This document shows positions 47,450-57,408 of a stretch of DNA of 64,000 bases, in pieces; within the stretch, counting starts at the first letter, position 1, and every line of letters starts with the position of its first letter. This DNA is from Limnobaculum eriocheiris (GTDB lineage: Bacteria; Pseudomonadota; Gammaproteobacteria; Enterobacterales; Enterobacteriaceae). A program made the position numbers and the translations under genes. The notes beneath the pieces were generated by a model, which saw only the letters and a list, made by a program, of their open reading frames with translations, was not told the origin of the DNA and made no database searches. Location: NCBI RefSeq assembly GCF_021010575.1, contig NZ_JAJNAG010000001.1, positions 1 to 64,000 of the forward strand, written 5' to 3'.

Positions 47450-48923
47450 TGACCACCTCTGCCAGGGCTGCTTCCGTTGTTTCTCCCGGTAAATACTCCG
47501 CGGTGATTTCACCTTTACGCATAACTAAAATTCGGTGGCTGTTAAAGAAGGCTTCATCGATTTCATCGGTAATCATCAGTACCGCAATGCCTTTTTGTGA
47601 TAGTGCAGAGATAATCTGATAGATACCGGCTTTATTGGCGATATCTACCCCAACGGTCGGGGAATCGAGGATCAGAACTTTAGGATTAATCGCCAGCCAT
47701 TTGGCAATGGCGACCCGCTGGGCATTACCACCAGACAGTGTATTTACCGGTAAATTCACACTGCCGATTTTAATGGTTAGCTGCTCAACTAAATCCACCA
47801 CTACCGCATCGGCTTTAGGCCTGTTTAATAGTTGTAGCGGGGTTTTTAAGCGATTGAGCACGGTGGAGATAATATTGTCATTAATGGATTGCTCCATGAC
47901 TAAACCCGTACTCATCCGGTCTTCTGAAACGTAACCAATTCCGGCTTTAATCGCTTCCCGGTTGCTGGTGAAGTTAATCGGTTTACCTTCCAGCAGAATT
48001 TCACCCGAATCAGGTTTAGTGAGGCCAAACAGGCTAAGGCAAAGCTCGGTACGACCTGCACCAAGCAGGCCGGTGATAGCAACAATTTCGCCTTTATGCA
48101 GGCTAAAGGATATTTGATTATATTCCTGATTGCGGCAGAGGTTTTTCACTTCCAGCGCGACGGCATCTTTTTCCTTTATTGGTGGCAGTACCGCATAGGA
48201 GAACTCTTTACCGGTCATCAGGAAGGCCAGCTTTTTATTATCGATTTCTGTAGCAGGGTAAGTACCTACCAGCTTGCCGTCTTTCAGTACGGTGATTCGG
48301 TCAGAAATTTCCATCACTTCGTCCAGCCGATGGCTAACGAATACCACGCAAATGTTTCTTTTCTTCAGGTCATGAACCACCCGTAATAAGCCTTTTACTT
48401 CCTGCATTGTCAGAGAGGCGGTGGGTTCATCCATAATAATCAGTTTGGCTTCCTGCGACAGCGCCCGACAAATGGCAACTATCTGCCGCTGAGCAATAGG
48501 CAGGGACTCTACTGTGGCATCCAGATCCAGTTCGGCATCAATGCTCTTAATAGTGAGTTCGGCAATGCGGCGAATTTCACGTTTATTAACTAATAAATTA
48601 TGGTGATATTGGTTGATGCCAATGTTTTCAGCAACAGTCAAATTGGGAAACAGCGATAGATCCTGATAGATAACCTGAATACCGGCTTTCACTGAATCAA
48701 TCGGGGAAAGGTGAGAGTATGATTTACCATTAATGGTAATTTCTGCTCCCGTATCCGGCTGGTAAACGCCGGAAATAATTTTAATCAGCGTTGATTTCCC
48801 GCAGCCATTCTGCCCGGCCAGACAGTGAACTTCTCCCGGTAATAGCGTCAGAGCGATATTATCCAGCGCTTTAACACCATAGAAGGTCTTGCTGATATTA
48901 CCCAGTGAAATAAAGGGTTCCAT
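47442..48923 (-). CDS. Sugar ABC transporter ATP-binding protein (two ATPase domains)
   Basis: 493 residues with two nucleotide-binding domains. NBD1: Walker A GQNGCGKSTL, signature region LPIAQRQIVAICRAL, Walker B IIMDEPTASL. NBD2: the degenerate Walker A GLLGAGRTEL usual in CUT2 ATPases, signature LSGGNAQRVAIAKWL, and Walker B VLILDSPTVGVD, where Ser replaces the expected Glu (family form is LDEPTRGID). One functional ATP site (NBD1 Walker motifs with the NBD2 signature) is therefore intact and the second looks inactive. Member of the orphan LsrB-like operon. Confidence 0.9.
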   Translation of the reverse strand: MEPFISLGNISKTFYGVKALDNIALTLLPGEVHCLAGQNGCGKSTLIKIISGVYQPDTGAEITINGKSYSHLSPIDSVKAGIQVIYQDLSLFPNLTVAENIGINQYHHNLLVNKREIRRIAELTIKSIDAELDLDATVESLPIAQRQIVAICRALSQEAKLIIMDEPTASLTMQEVKGLLRVVHDLKKRNICVVFVSHRLDEVMEISDRITVLKDGKLVGTYPATEIDNKKLAFLMTGKEFSYAVLPPIKEKDAVALEVKNLCRNQEYNQISFSLHKGEIVAITGLLGAGRTELCLSLFGLTKPDSGEILLEGKPINFTSNREAIKAGIGYVSEDRMSTGLVMEQSINDNIISTVLNRLKTPLQLLNRPKADAVVVDLVEQLTIKIGSVNLPVNTLSGGNAQRVAIAKWLAINPKVLILDSPTVGVDIANKAGIYQIISALSQKGIAVLMITDEIDEAFFNSHRILVMRKGEITAEYLPGETTEAALAEVVNG

Positions 48924-48978
48924 TTTTACCTCTTATTAACTTGTCACCCATTTGTAGCAAACTGCTGTGTTTTTTCTT

Positions 48979-49004
48979 CCCCTGCCGTGGATTACCGGCA
49001 GGGG
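48979..49004 (-). terminator. Intercistronic hairpin between binding protein and ATPase genes
   Basis: 9-bp perfect stem CCCCTGCCG / CGGCAGGGG with an 8-base loop just after the binding-protein stop. No T tract on the reading strand. Such hairpins usually stabilise the upstream binding-protein mRNA and lower downstream expression. Confidence 0.55.
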
Positions 49005-49015
49005 CGGTGGAGCGA

Positions 49016-49999
49016 TTAATACAGGCTATCGATGTTTTCTTTGGTAACACGCAGAACTTTATGGAACTTGATAATGCGTTTATCCATATCCACATCGGCT
49101 TTACCCAGATTTGGAATCTCCAGATCTTTGGTAATCTCTTCGCCTTTGAGGATTTTGTTAGCCACCGCGGTCAGAGCATAACCGGCTGACGCCGGGTCAT
49201 AGGTTATGCCCATAGCGATATCACCGCTTTTAATCAGTGATGCGGCCTGTGATGGGATCATCATGCCGTAAACGAAAACTTTACCTCGTGCGCGTTTTTC
49301 TTTAACGGCACGGCCAGCACCAATTGGACCTTGTGAACCGAATGCCACAACGCCTTTCATTGCCGGATAGGCTTTCATTAAATCCAGCGTAGTGCGACGA
49401 GCGTCATCAATGTTTTCTGCCACAGGCATACGGCTGGTGACTTCAAACATCTCCGGATAATGTGCTTTCTGATATTTAACAAACAGATCGGTCCACAGGT
49501 TGTGTTGAGGAACGGTCAGGCTGCCAACATAAATCACGTAACCGCCTTTACCACCCATGGCTTTTGCCATTTCTTCAACGTTGTCAGCAGCAAATTTTTC
49601 ATTATCGATGATTTCAACATCCCAGTTAGCGCTTGGCTGTCCTGGTGATTCGTTGGTTAACACCACGATACCTTCGCTACGGGCTTTTTTGAACACTGGT
49701 TCCAACACATCTGCGTCATTTGGTACGATAGTAATTGCTGAGACTTTTTTAGCGATTAAATCTTCAATAATTTTAACCTGTTGAGGAGCATCGGTACTGG
49801 ATGGGCCAACCTGATAGGCTTTAATACCTAAATCTTTACCGGCATTGGTTACCCCTTCACCCATCCGGTTAAACCATGGCATGCCGCCGATTTTAGAAAT
49901 ATTAACCACTTCAACTTCTTTTGCCATTGCGGCGGTAGAACAGACCATTAACCCCAGTAAACTGGCGGATAATAGTTTAGCCAAATTCATTTTACTCAT
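49016..49999 (-). CDS. Periplasmic sugar-binding protein, LsrB-like, substrate unknown
   Basis: 327 residues with signal peptide cut after CSTAAMA. Type I periplasmic binding fold: VVNISKIGGMPWFNRMGEG, GPSSTDAPQQVKIIEDLIAK, ITIVPNDADVLEPVFKKARS, and the end LEIPNLGKADVDMDKRIIKF then VTKENID, which resembles LsrB. The AI-2 contact residues of LsrB, as I recall them, are mostly changed: Lys and Pro kept, but Asp to Glu, Asp-Gln to Gln-His and Ala to Gly. AI-2 is therefore an unlikely ligand. No lsrK, lsrF or other metabolic gene is beside it. ATG at 49999 follows GAGG. Confidence 0.85.
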   Translation of the reverse strand: MSKMNLAKLLSASLLGLMVCSTAAMAKEVEVVNISKIGGMPWFNRMGEGVTNAGKDLGIKAYQVGPSSTDAPQQVKIIEDLIAKKVSAITIVPNDADVLEPVFKKARSEGIVVLTNESPGQPSANWDVEIIDNEKFAADNVEEMAKAMGGKGGYVIYVGSLTVPQHNLWTDLFVKYQKAHYPEMFEVTSRMPVAENIDDARRTTLDLMKAYPAMKGVVAFGSQGPIGAGRAVKEKRARGKVFVYGMMIPSQAASLIKSGDIAMGITYDPASAGYALTAVANKILKGEEITKDLEIPNLGKADVDMDKRIIKFHKVLRVTKENIDSLY

Positions 50000-50613
50000 C
50001 TTATACCTCGGGCTGGTGGTAAATATAATTTACGTTAATGATTTTGTTTATGCGGAGATAAACAAAATATCCATTTCTTTTTTGCGCACAGTTACATCAT
50101 GTTTAACGATAAAGGAGTGAATTTGCCGTAATTAAGATGCCTTTTTATGTAAAAGCTGGTTATAAAATAATTATGGATAGTCGCGGTGATTTTGGAATGT
50201 TCTCTATAAACCCCGTCAATACTCCTCTCCGCCACAGGACTGTAGAGTTTTAATGTCAAAATGGTTATGTATTTATTGGCTATTTATATGGACATAAATG
50301 CCGCCATTCTGTTTTGAGACTTAGATCACAATTAGTGGTGGTTATTTTATCTGCTATCTAATGTTTTATATCTTTATTCTGGTTATAAATTATTAAGAGT
50401 ATTTAGCTATTCACTTATTGAGGTATGTTTTAGTGGCTAATTATTATTTATACAATCTAAATAAATAATCTGAATACCTGAGGTGAAGGAGTAGTTTAAT
50501 ATAAATGCTGAAACGAGAAACTAATATATATAATAATGAATGCAGGAAAAAGATCCCCTGAATATACAAATTAAACGGAGTCAGTAAAGTGGCTGACTTC
50601 GTTTAATTCGTCT
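50000..50613. promoter_or_regulatory. Upstream region of the LsrB-like operon with a CRP-like site
   Basis: 614 AT-rich bases between the binding-protein start and the araC stop. TGAGA-N6-TCACA at 50315-50330 matches the CRP consensus TGTGA-N6-TCACA with one mismatch and AT-rich flanks, though it is about 315 bases from the start codon. No gene recognised. An araC terminator is not obvious. Confidence 0.45.
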
Positions 50614-51528
50614 CTAAAGCGTTATTTCTGCCGGCATTGGGTTCTCTGTATCAGGGTAGGTGGTGAGTTCCATATTCCTGCGGCGAAAATCGCTGGGGCT
50701 AACGCCGACGCGTTTACGAAATACGCGGGAGAAGTAGAGCTGATCGTCATAACCCACAATACGGCCTACGCTGGCGATGGATTCCTGAGTTGTTTGTAGC
50801 AGCAGTTTGGCGCGAATAACCCGCTGGTCTTCACGCCAGCGCAGCATGTTTATTCCAACCTGTTCGCGAAACAGATGGGCAAGACGGGAAGGGGAGAGGC
50901 AAACATGGTTAGCAATATCTTCAATGCGTACATCATCCGATAAGTTGCTGGTCATATACTGGCAGGCTTCAATGATGCGCGGGTCCATAATTTTTTGCGG
51001 CGATTGAGGATCTTCTTCAATACAGCGCAACAGCAATCTTTCCAGCAGGTTCATTGATAGCTCTTCAGACAGGCGTCTGCCGGACTGATGGGTTTGCTCA
51101 ATAGAGGTAAACAGCTGCTCAAATTCTTCCTGTAGTGCTTCTGTTGGCAGAGTCAGGCGACCAACCCGGTTGGTCTGGCTATACCACTCCAGCCAGTCTG
51201 CCCAGTAGGCGCGCGGACGGAAGTAGATCCAGCGGTGATACCAGCAGTCACTATTAGGCGAACGGCCATAATAGTGGGCCTCTTTAGGCTGAAATAACAG
51301 CATATCGCCGGGATTACAGTAAAACGCATTTTCGCCGTCAAAAATTTGCCCCTGACCTTTAATGGTCAGATTCAGAATATAGCCCTTCATACCGTTAGGA
51401 CGATCGATAAAAAAGTCGAGAGGACCATCAGTGACGATGGGGGTCAGTCCGGCCACCAGATAGGCGTTAAAGGAATATCCGGGTAACAGTAGGTTAGGTT
51501 GTGAATCAGAGACAATGCGCTGGTACAA
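50614..51528 (-). CDS. araC: Arabinose operon regulator AraC
   Basis: 304 residues, E. coli AraC-like along its whole length: [71 protein letters not shown] (arabinose pocket), then two helix-turn-helix units, [22 protein letters not shown] and [21 protein letters not shown]. The start is TTG behind a near-perfect AGGAGG at 5 bases. Unlike in E. coli it lies on the araFGH side, in the same direction and 85 bases after araH, with a hairpin between, so it may be partly co-transcribed with the transporter. Confidence 0.95.
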   Translation of the reverse strand: MYQRIVSDSQPNLLLPGYSFNAYLVAGLTPIVTDGPLDFFIDRPNGMKGYILNLTIKGQGQIFDGENAFYCNPGDMLLFQPKEAHYYGRSPNSDCWYHRWIYFRPRAYWADWLEWYSQTNRVGRLTLPTEALQEEFEQLFTSIEQTHQSGRRLSEELSMNLLERLLLRCIEEDPQSPQKIMDPRIIEACQYMTSNLSDDVRIEDIANHVCLSPSRLAHLFREQVGINMLRWREDQRVIRAKLLLQTTQESIASVGRIVGYDDQLYFSRVFRKRVGVSPSDFRRRNMELTTYPDTENPMPAEITL

Positions 51529-51565
51529 TCTTTCCTCCTCAGGCTGACATTAGATAATTTAACAT

Positions 51566-51592
51566 ACCATACCGGGCGTAACCCGGTATGGT
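51566..51592 (-). terminator. Hairpin between araH and araC
   Basis: 11-bp perfect stem ACCATACCGGG / CCCGGTATGGT with a 5-base loop. No T tract follows on the minus strand, so read-through into araC is likely to some degree. Confidence 0.55.
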
Positions 51593-51613
51593 AATTGTGG
51601 TAATGATGAGTAA

Positions 51614-52612
51614 TTATACTTTCTGTTTTGCCAGTTGCTTATAGCGATCGAAAATAACCGCAGCCAGCAGAATTAAACCACGTACCACATATTGATAGAA
51701 TGGTGAAATATTTAGCAGGTTCATGGCGTTTTCTACCGTACCCAGAATCAGTACACCGGCAATAACATAAGATATTTTACCAATACCCCCTTTCAGGGAA
51801 ACCCCACCCAGTACACAAGCAGAGATAACGATCAGCTCATAACCCATAGAGGTCATTGGCTGTCCGCTGGTCATCCGCGAAGCCAGGATAATTCCGGCAG
51901 CAGCGGAGATTAAACCGGTCAGAGCGAAGATGATGATCTTAGTACGAATTACCGGTACGCCCGCCAGACGGGAAGCTTCTTCATTACCACCAACCGCCAG
52001 CGTATTACGACCAAAGGTGGTCTTATTGAGCAGGAAGCCAAACAGGATAAAGCAGAACAGTGTGATCCAGATAGGAACAGGAATGCTAAACCAACTGGTG
52101 TTACCTAACTCAAAAAAACGTTCGTCTTCGATACCTACCGCTTTACCATCGGAGATGATATAGGCTAATCCGCGCGCTATTTGCATAGTGGCAAGGGTGG
52201 TAATCAGGGCGTTAATTTTCAGCCGGGCAATAACGAAACCGTTAAGTAAACCGAATGCCAGACCCAGTAATAAACCCGCACCGATACCGAGAGCCAGACT
52301 TTCAGTATGGTTGATGACAACCGCCGTGGTGACACCGGCACAGGCAATGATCGAAGCCACTGACAGATCAAAATCGCCAGATGCCAGACAAAATAGCATT
52401 CCGCAGGCCACCATACCGGACATGGAAATCGCCAGACCCAGACCGCGCATATTAATCCAAGAGGCAAAGTTAGGTACAAATATCATACAGGCAATAAACA
52501 GTACGGCGAATACTACCAACATGCCGTAGCTATCCCAGATACGGCTCAGGGTATTGCCCGAGTCATTAACTGATGCTTTTGCCGGGGATGTGGTTGTAGA
52601 TGTTATCGACAT
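51614..52612 (-). CDS. araH: L-arabinose ABC transporter permease AraH
   Basis: 332-residue inner membrane permease (E. coli 329), with the CUT2 blocks FCLASGDFDLSVASIIACAGV, NALITTLATMQIARGLAYIISDGKAVGI, TTFGRNTLAVGGNEEASRLAGV and ISACVLGGVSLKGGIG. ATG at 52612 has AAGGA upstream. It overlaps none of araG but follows its stop by 16 bases. Forms a homodimeric channel in AraFGH. Confidence 0.94.
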   Translation of the reverse strand: MSITSTTTSPAKASVNDSGNTLSRIWDSYGMLVVFAVLFIACMIFVPNFASWINMRGLGLAISMSGMVACGMLFCLASGDFDLSVASIIACAGVTTAVVINHTESLALGIGAGLLLGLAFGLLNGFVIARLKINALITTLATMQIARGLAYIISDGKAVGIEDERFFELGNTSWFSIPVPIWITLFCFILFGFLLNKTTFGRNTLAVGGNEEASRLAGVPVIRTKIIIFALTGLISAAAGIILASRMTSGQPMTSMGYELIVISACVLGGVSLKGGIGKISYVIAGVLILGTVENAMNLLNISPFYQYVVRGLILLAAVIFDRYKQLAKQKV

Positions 52613-52628
52613 GAAGATTTTCCTTCTC

Positions 52629-54149
52629 TTAGGCAACCGCATCCGCGGTGGAATTTAACATGGCCAAACTCAGGGCTTTTCCTTCAGTGGCTTCGTCATG
52701 GGTTAACTCCCCGGACAGCGCGCCTTCGCGCATTACCAGAATACGGTCGGCAAGGCCGAGCACTTCCGGTAAATCACTGGAGGCAAAAACAACGGCGATG
52801 CCCTGTTTTGCGAGTTCATAAATAACGTTATAGATTTCGTGTTTAGCACCGACGTCGATACCGCGCGTAGGTTCATCTAACAAAATCACTTTCATCTCTT
52901 CTGATAACCAGCGGCCAAGAATGGCTTTTTGCTGGTTACCGCCGGAAAGATTCATAATCAACTGTTCTGCCGATGGGGTTTTGATATTGAGTTCGCGAAT
53001 ACGCTGTTGCGCATTGCTGTTTTCCCAACGGTTATTGATCAGGCAGCCTGCGCTAAGGGTTTTGCGCCGGGCGCTGATATTGATATTGTCTTTGACGGAA
53101 TGCACCGGAATGATGCCTTCGGCTTTACGGTCTTCAGGGCATAACATAATCCCCTGACAGATACCGTCGATAGGGGTGGTGATATTCAGCGCCTTACCAT
53201 CTAATTCGACACTACCACTGGTAATGCGCGTTGCACCAAAGAGTGATTTCAGGAGTTCACTGCGGCCAGCACCCACCAGACCAAATAAACCAACGATTTC
53301 CCCCTGGCGCACCTGGAAACTAATAGGGTGTTTAACGCCCGGTGCTTTAACATTTTTCAGTTCAAAGCGGACTTGTCCTAAAGGGCGAGGGCTATAGCCA
53401 TAAATATCGCCAATATCACGCCCAACCATGGTTTGAACCAGTTCGTCGTGGGTCAGGTTTGGAATATCGGTAAAGGTTTTCATGTAGCAGCCATCTTTAA
53501 ACACGGTGATGGCGTCGCTAAGCGCGAAGATCTCTTCCATGCGGTGTGATACGTACAGAATAACGCGGCCTTCAGCACGGAGTTCGCGAATAACGCGAAA
53601 TAATTGTTCAATCTCTCTGGCGGACAGCGAACTGGTTGGTTCATCAAAAGCAATGATCTTAGCGTTACGTGCCAGTGCCTTGGCTATTTCCACCATTTGC
53701 CACTGACCAATGGAGAGATATTTAAGTGGAGTATCCGGATTAATATCCAGCCCCAGATGCTCCAGTTGAATACGAGCCTCATAGTTGAGGAGTTTTTTAT
53801 TGACCACGCCGCCTTTGGTTGGCAACTGCCCCAAATAGATATTTTCAGCGACGGTCATTTCAGGAACTAAATGCAATTCCTGATAAATAATGGCAATACC
53901 GGAATTCAGGGCATCCATGGTATTAGTGAATTTTACCGGCTGTCCCTTGACCTTAATCTCACCCGAGGTTGGGATATAGTTGCCACTGAGTATTTTAAGC
54001 AGGGTTGATTTTCCTGCTCCATTTTCTCCCATCAGTGCATGAACCTGACCTGGGTGGCAGTCAAAGCTAATGTTTTGCAGCGCTTTCACGCCTGGAAACG
54101 TTTTACTGATTTGACAAAACTCGAGATAAGGTGATTGCAGCGTAGGCAT
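52629..54149 (-). CDS. araG: L-arabinose ABC transporter ATP-binding protein AraG
   Basis: 506 residues with two ATPase domains. NBD1: [51 protein letters not shown]2: [16 protein letters not shown] (degenerate Walker A normal for this family), [35 protein letters not shown]. Nearly identical in these regions to E. coli AraG (504). Contrast with the neighbouring operon's ATPase, whose second Walker B is altered. Confidence 0.96.
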   Translation of the reverse strand: MPTLQSPYLEFCQISKTFPGVKALQNISFDCHPGQVHALMGENGAGKSTLLKILSGNYIPTSGEIKVKGQPVKFTNTMDALNSGIAIIYQELHLVPEMTVAENIYLGQLPTKGGVVNKKLLNYEARIQLEHLGLDINPDTPLKYLSIGQWQMVEIAKALARNAKIIAFDEPTSSLSAREIEQLFRVIRELRAEGRVILYVSHRMEEIFALSDAITVFKDGCYMKTFTDIPNLTHDELVQTMVGRDIGDIYGYSPRPLGQVRFELKNVKAPGVKHPISFQVRQGEIVGLFGLVGAGRSELLKSLFGATRITSGSVELDGKALNITTPIDGICQGIMLCPEDRKAEGIIPVHSVKDNINISARRKTLSAGCLINNRWENSNAQQRIRELNIKTPSAEQLIMNLSGGNQQKAILGRWLSEEMKVILLDEPTRGIDVGAKHEIYNVIYELAKQGIAVVFASSDLPEVLGLADRILVMREGALSGELTHDEATEGKALSLAMLNSTADAVA

Positions 54150-54271
54150 AATAAGTTCCTTAATGCTCGTACCACTTATCCGCAGGGGGCCTGTAAATGT
54201 ACACGGCCTATAACAAGTGACTGACGGAATAAGTATATTTTTTGTTTTGATAACAAGACGCTGTATTAAGA

Positions 54272-54295
54272 GGGCAGATGGTTAACCATCTGCCC
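54272..54295 (-). terminator. Palindromic hairpin between araF and araG
   Basis: A 24-base perfect palindrome with 12-base arms (GGGCAGATGGTT and complement), 10 bases after the araF stop. Placed as an mRNA 3' stabiliser or partial terminator that keeps araF transcript above araGH. Confidence 0.6.
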
Positions 54296-54304
54296 GATGG
54301 ACAA

Positions 54305-55285
54305 TTACAGTCCTTTCTTTTCCAGTTCAGCTTTGAAGTTGTCACGAGTGATCAGCACTACGTCAGTAACTTCTGTGAATTTAGCCGGTTCAACTCCTTT
54401 GGTTTCCCAGTTATAGAGCATTTCAATACTCTTATAACCGTGTACGTCCGGGCTTGGTAACAGTGAGCCATAGAAGCCGGTAGCGTTAGCTTTTGACAGC
54501 TCATTTACCGCATCCACACCGTTGATACCAATACAGATAACGTTCTCAGGTTTGAAGTTCTGACCCTCTGTTGCACGTACTCCGCCCAGAATGGTGTTGT
54601 CGTTAAAGCCAACGATCAGCCAGTTTTTCACTTCCGGATGCTGTACTAACATGGAGTTAGCAGCATCAAAAGAACCCGGGATATCATTTGATTTGCTGGG
54701 TACCTGATAAATTTGTTTCTCAGGGAAGCCAGCCGCTTTCAGCGCCTCCATAGAGCCTGAAGTGCGGCGACGTGCGGTATCCAGCTCGTTAGAGGTAATC
54801 GCCATAACGCCTGTTTCAGCGATGTTCCACTTACGTTTACTCATCTCTTTCCATAGCTCCTGGCCCTGGCGCTCACCAATTTTGGTGGCGGCCATCATGA
54901 CCAGAGGAACCGTATCCATCGGTTTACCTTTAGCGTTAACGAACTGGTCATCAACGGTAACCACTTTCAGGTTGTAACTTTTGGCCTTAGCCATAATTGC
55001 CGGCCCTAATTTCGGGTCCGGAGTACAAATAACAAAACCCTTAGCTCCGTTAGCAGCCAGGCTGTCGATAGCGTTCAGAGTTTTTTCGCCGTCCGGAACG
55101 GCAATTTTGATTACGTCAAAACCGAGGTCTTTACCTGCTTTATCCGCAAATGCCCACTCGGTTTGGAACCAAGGTTCTTCAGGTTGTTTAACCAGAAAGC
55201 CGAGCTTCATCGTTTCAGCGATAGCTGAATGTGACATAATCGCCGACAATCCTACAACAGCAAGGGCCTTAGTGAATTTATGCAT
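54305..55285 (-). CDS. araF: L-arabinose-binding periplasmic protein AraF
   Basis: 326 residues with signal peptide (HKFTKALAVVGLSAIMSHS then AIA, cut before ETMKLGF). The mature start KLGFLVKQPEEPWFQTEWAFADKAG matches E. coli AraF. Ligand residues lie in that segment, in ITSNELDTARRRTSGSM and in VGFNDNTILGGVRATEG. First gene of araFGH(C), reading away from araBAD across a shared 389-base control region. Confidence 0.96.
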   Translation of the reverse strand: MHKFTKALAVVGLSAIMSHSAIAETMKLGFLVKQPEEPWFQTEWAFADKAGKDLGFDVIKIAVPDGEKTLNAIDSLAANGAKGFVICTPDPKLGPAIMAKAKSYNLKVVTVDDQFVNAKGKPMDTVPLVMMAATKIGERQGQELWKEMSKRKWNIAETGVMAITSNELDTARRRTSGSMEALKAAGFPEKQIYQVPSKSNDIPGSFDAANSMLVQHPEVKNWLIVGFNDNTILGGVRATEGQNFKPENVICIGINGVDAVNELSKANATGFYGSLLPSPDVHGYKSIEMLYNWETKGVEPAKFTEVTDVVLITRDNFKAELEKKGL

Positions 55286-55539
55286 ATGTTCTATCTCTCC
55301 TGTACTTGGTCTATATAGTCTAATTGGCTATCTTTATGATATTGACTCAGCGAGATCTACTATTGTTATAACAACGGATTTGTATTTAACATGCCTGTTT
55401 TAAGCTTGTTCATATGCAATCCATAACAAAGTGGCATAAGTTTTAACGTTTATTGAATATGATTTTTTAGAGCGCCATCACAATTAGAAATTACAGCAAT
55501 ATCGTTCATATATTCAGTGAAAAAGTGATGTATTTTGAT

Positions 55540-55555
55540 TTTGAGGTAGATCACA
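55540..55555. promoter_or_regulatory. CRP-like site in the araF-araB control region
   Basis: TTTGA-N6-TCACA, one mismatch to TGTGA-N6-TCACA, in the region between divergent araF and araB. CRP activation of ara promoters is established in E. coli. The rest of the 389-base region is AT-rich and has no gene. Confidence 0.55.
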
Positions 55556-55589
55556 CTCCATCTTAAGAAAGCAAGATTGTGCATATTTC

Positions 55590-55602
55590 TAGCTAATGCA
55601 TC
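55590..55602 (+). promoter_or_regulatory. AraC I1-like half-site upstream of araB
   Basis: TAGC-N7-TCC matches the core of the E. coli araI1 half-site (TAGC-N7-TCCATA), 85 bases before the araB start. A second partial element, TCCATA at 55420-55425, may belong to the araF side or to a looping site. No clear I2 repeat at 21-base spacing was seen. Inference. Confidence 0.4.
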
Positions 55603-55674
55603 CTCGCCGATTTGATGGGATTTTTTTATGGTATCCCCAAACAAAATCACCATTAATTCGTATATGAGGTTTTT

Positions 55675-57351
55675 ATGTCAAAAGGCGCTATTGCTCTTGG
55701 GCTTGACTTCGGTAGTGACTCTGTTCGCGCTTTGGCTGTCGATTGCATAGAAGGCTCCGAGATTGCAACGGAAGTCGTCTACTATCCTCGCTGGAAGCAG
55801 GGACTATTCTGTAAACCATCTGATAATCAGTTCCGCCACCACCCTCAGGATTATATTGAGTCGATGGAACAGGCAATTAAAGCCGTGGTTGCCATGCTGA
55901 CGCCGGAACAGCGTAAGAATATTGTGGGCATCGGTGTGGATACGACGGGTTCAACGCCGGCTCCGATTGATAATGAAGGGCGGGTGCTGGCGCTGCGTCC
56001 TGAGTTTGCTGATAACCCAAATGCGATGTTTGTGTTATGGAAAGATCATACCGCTATTGAAGAAGCGGAAGAGATTAACCGCCTGTGCCATAACGGTAAA
56101 TTCGATGACTACACCCGTTATATTGGTGGTGTCTATTCATCCGAATGGTTCTGGGCCAAAATACTACATGTTTCCCGCGCGGATGCTGCGGTACGCAGTG
56201 CGGCTACCTCATGGGTTGAGCTCTGTGACTGGGTTCCTGCATTATTGAGCGGTACTCAGGCGCCAACCAATATTAAACGTAGCCGTTGTGCTGCCGGGCA
56301 TAAAGCCTTGTGGCATAGGGACTGGAATGGTTTACCTCCGCGTGATTTTCTTCAGGCATTAGATCCTATTCTGGTTAATGACCTGACTTATCCTATGTTT
56401 ACCGAAACCCATACCGCCGAAAAACCAGTAGGGCAAATCACCAAAGAGTGGGCTGCGCGTTTAGGCCTGCCGGAAAACGTGATGATTTCCGGTGGTGAAT
56501 TTGATTGTCATATGGGCGCGGTAGGGGCTGGAGCTCAACCCTATACGCTGGTGAAAGTGATTGGCACTTCCACCTGTGACATTCTGCTGGCGGATTACCA
56601 ACTGGTAGGCGATCGTGCCGTTGCCGGTATTTGTGGTCAGGTAGACGGTAGCGTTATTCCGGGTTTTATCGGGATGGAAGCGGGGCAGTCGGCATTTGGT
56701 GATATGTACGCCTGGTTTAGCCGCTTACTGTCATGGCCGTTGAATCATGCGGCAACCCAAAACCCTGAGTTAGCACCAGCGTTGAAGCAAATCGAATCTA
56801 ATTTATTGCCCGCCTTAACAGAAGCCTGGGCTCAACAAACCTCACTGGAAAAACTCCCTGTTGTGCTTGACTGGTTTAATGGCCGCAGAACGCCGTTTGC
56901 CAACCAGCGACTGAAGGGGGTTATCACGGATTTAAATTTAGGTACCGATGCACCAACCCTGTTTGGTGGATTCATTGCCTCTACAGCATTTGGTGCCCGC
57001 GCCATTATGGAGTGTTTTGTTGAGCAGGATATTCCTGTGGAGAACGTACTGGCATTAGGCGGTATTGCCCGTAAATCGCCGGTGATCATGCAGGTTTGTA
57101 CCGATGTCATGAATCGCCCTCTGCAAATCGTTGAGTCCGATCAGTGCTGTGCTCTGGGGGCCGCTATTTTTGCTGCGGTTGCTGCCGGTGTTCACACCAC
57201 GATTCAGGATGCTCAACAGCACATGGCCAGCCCAATCGAACGCACGCTGACGCCAGATCCACAGCGTGCTGCACAGTATGAAAAACTTTATCAGCGTTAT
57301 CAGCAATGGAGCAACGTCGCTGAACCTTGCTATGCGGCAAAAGCCGAATAA
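55675..57351 (+). CDS. araB: Ribulokinase
   Basis: FGGY-family kinase that phosphorylates L-ribulose to L-ribulose-5-phosphate. 558 residues (E. coli 566; the difference is at the C-terminus). [16 protein letters not shown] begins the ATPase fold; [45 protein letters not shown] and the C-terminal [16 protein letters not shown] and [13 protein letters not shown] are family blocks. ATG follows TGAGG. First gene of araBAD. Confidence 0.96.
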   Translation: MSKGAIALGLDFGSDSVRALAVDCIEGSEIATEVVYYPRWKQGLFCKPSDNQFRHHPQDYIESMEQAIKAVVAMLTPEQRKNIVGIGVDTTGSTPAPIDNEGRVLALRPEFADNPNAMFVLWKDHTAIEEAEEINRLCHNGKFDDYTRYIGGVYSSEWFWAKILHVSRADAAVRSAATSWVELCDWVPALLSGTQAPTNIKRSRCAAGHKALWHRDWNGLPPRDFLQALDPILVNDLTYPMFTETHTAEKPVGQITKEWAARLGLPENVMISGGEFDCHMGAVGAGAQPYTLVKVIGTSTCDILLADYQLVGDRAVAGICGQVDGSVIPGFIGMEAGQSAFGDMYAWFSRLLSWPLNHAATQNPELAPALKQIESNLLPALTEAWAQQTSLEKLPVVLDWFNGRRTPFANQRLKGVITDLNLGTDAPTLFGGFIASTAFGARAIMECFVEQDIPVENVLALGGIARKSPVIMQVCTDVMNRPLQIVESDQCCALGAAIFAAVAAGVHTTIQDAQQHMASPIERTLTPDPQRAAQYEKLYQRYQQWSNVAEPCYAAKAE

Positions 57352-57408
57352 CCTGTTACCCCATTTTGAATTAGCCTGCTGAGAAGCAGGCTCTCTATAG
57401 GAGTTTAT

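Noticed and set aside
49016-49999. Annotation as autoinducer-2 binding protein LsrB
   Set aside because: Overall resemblance is real, but most AI-2 contact residues are replaced and the lsr processing genes are absent.
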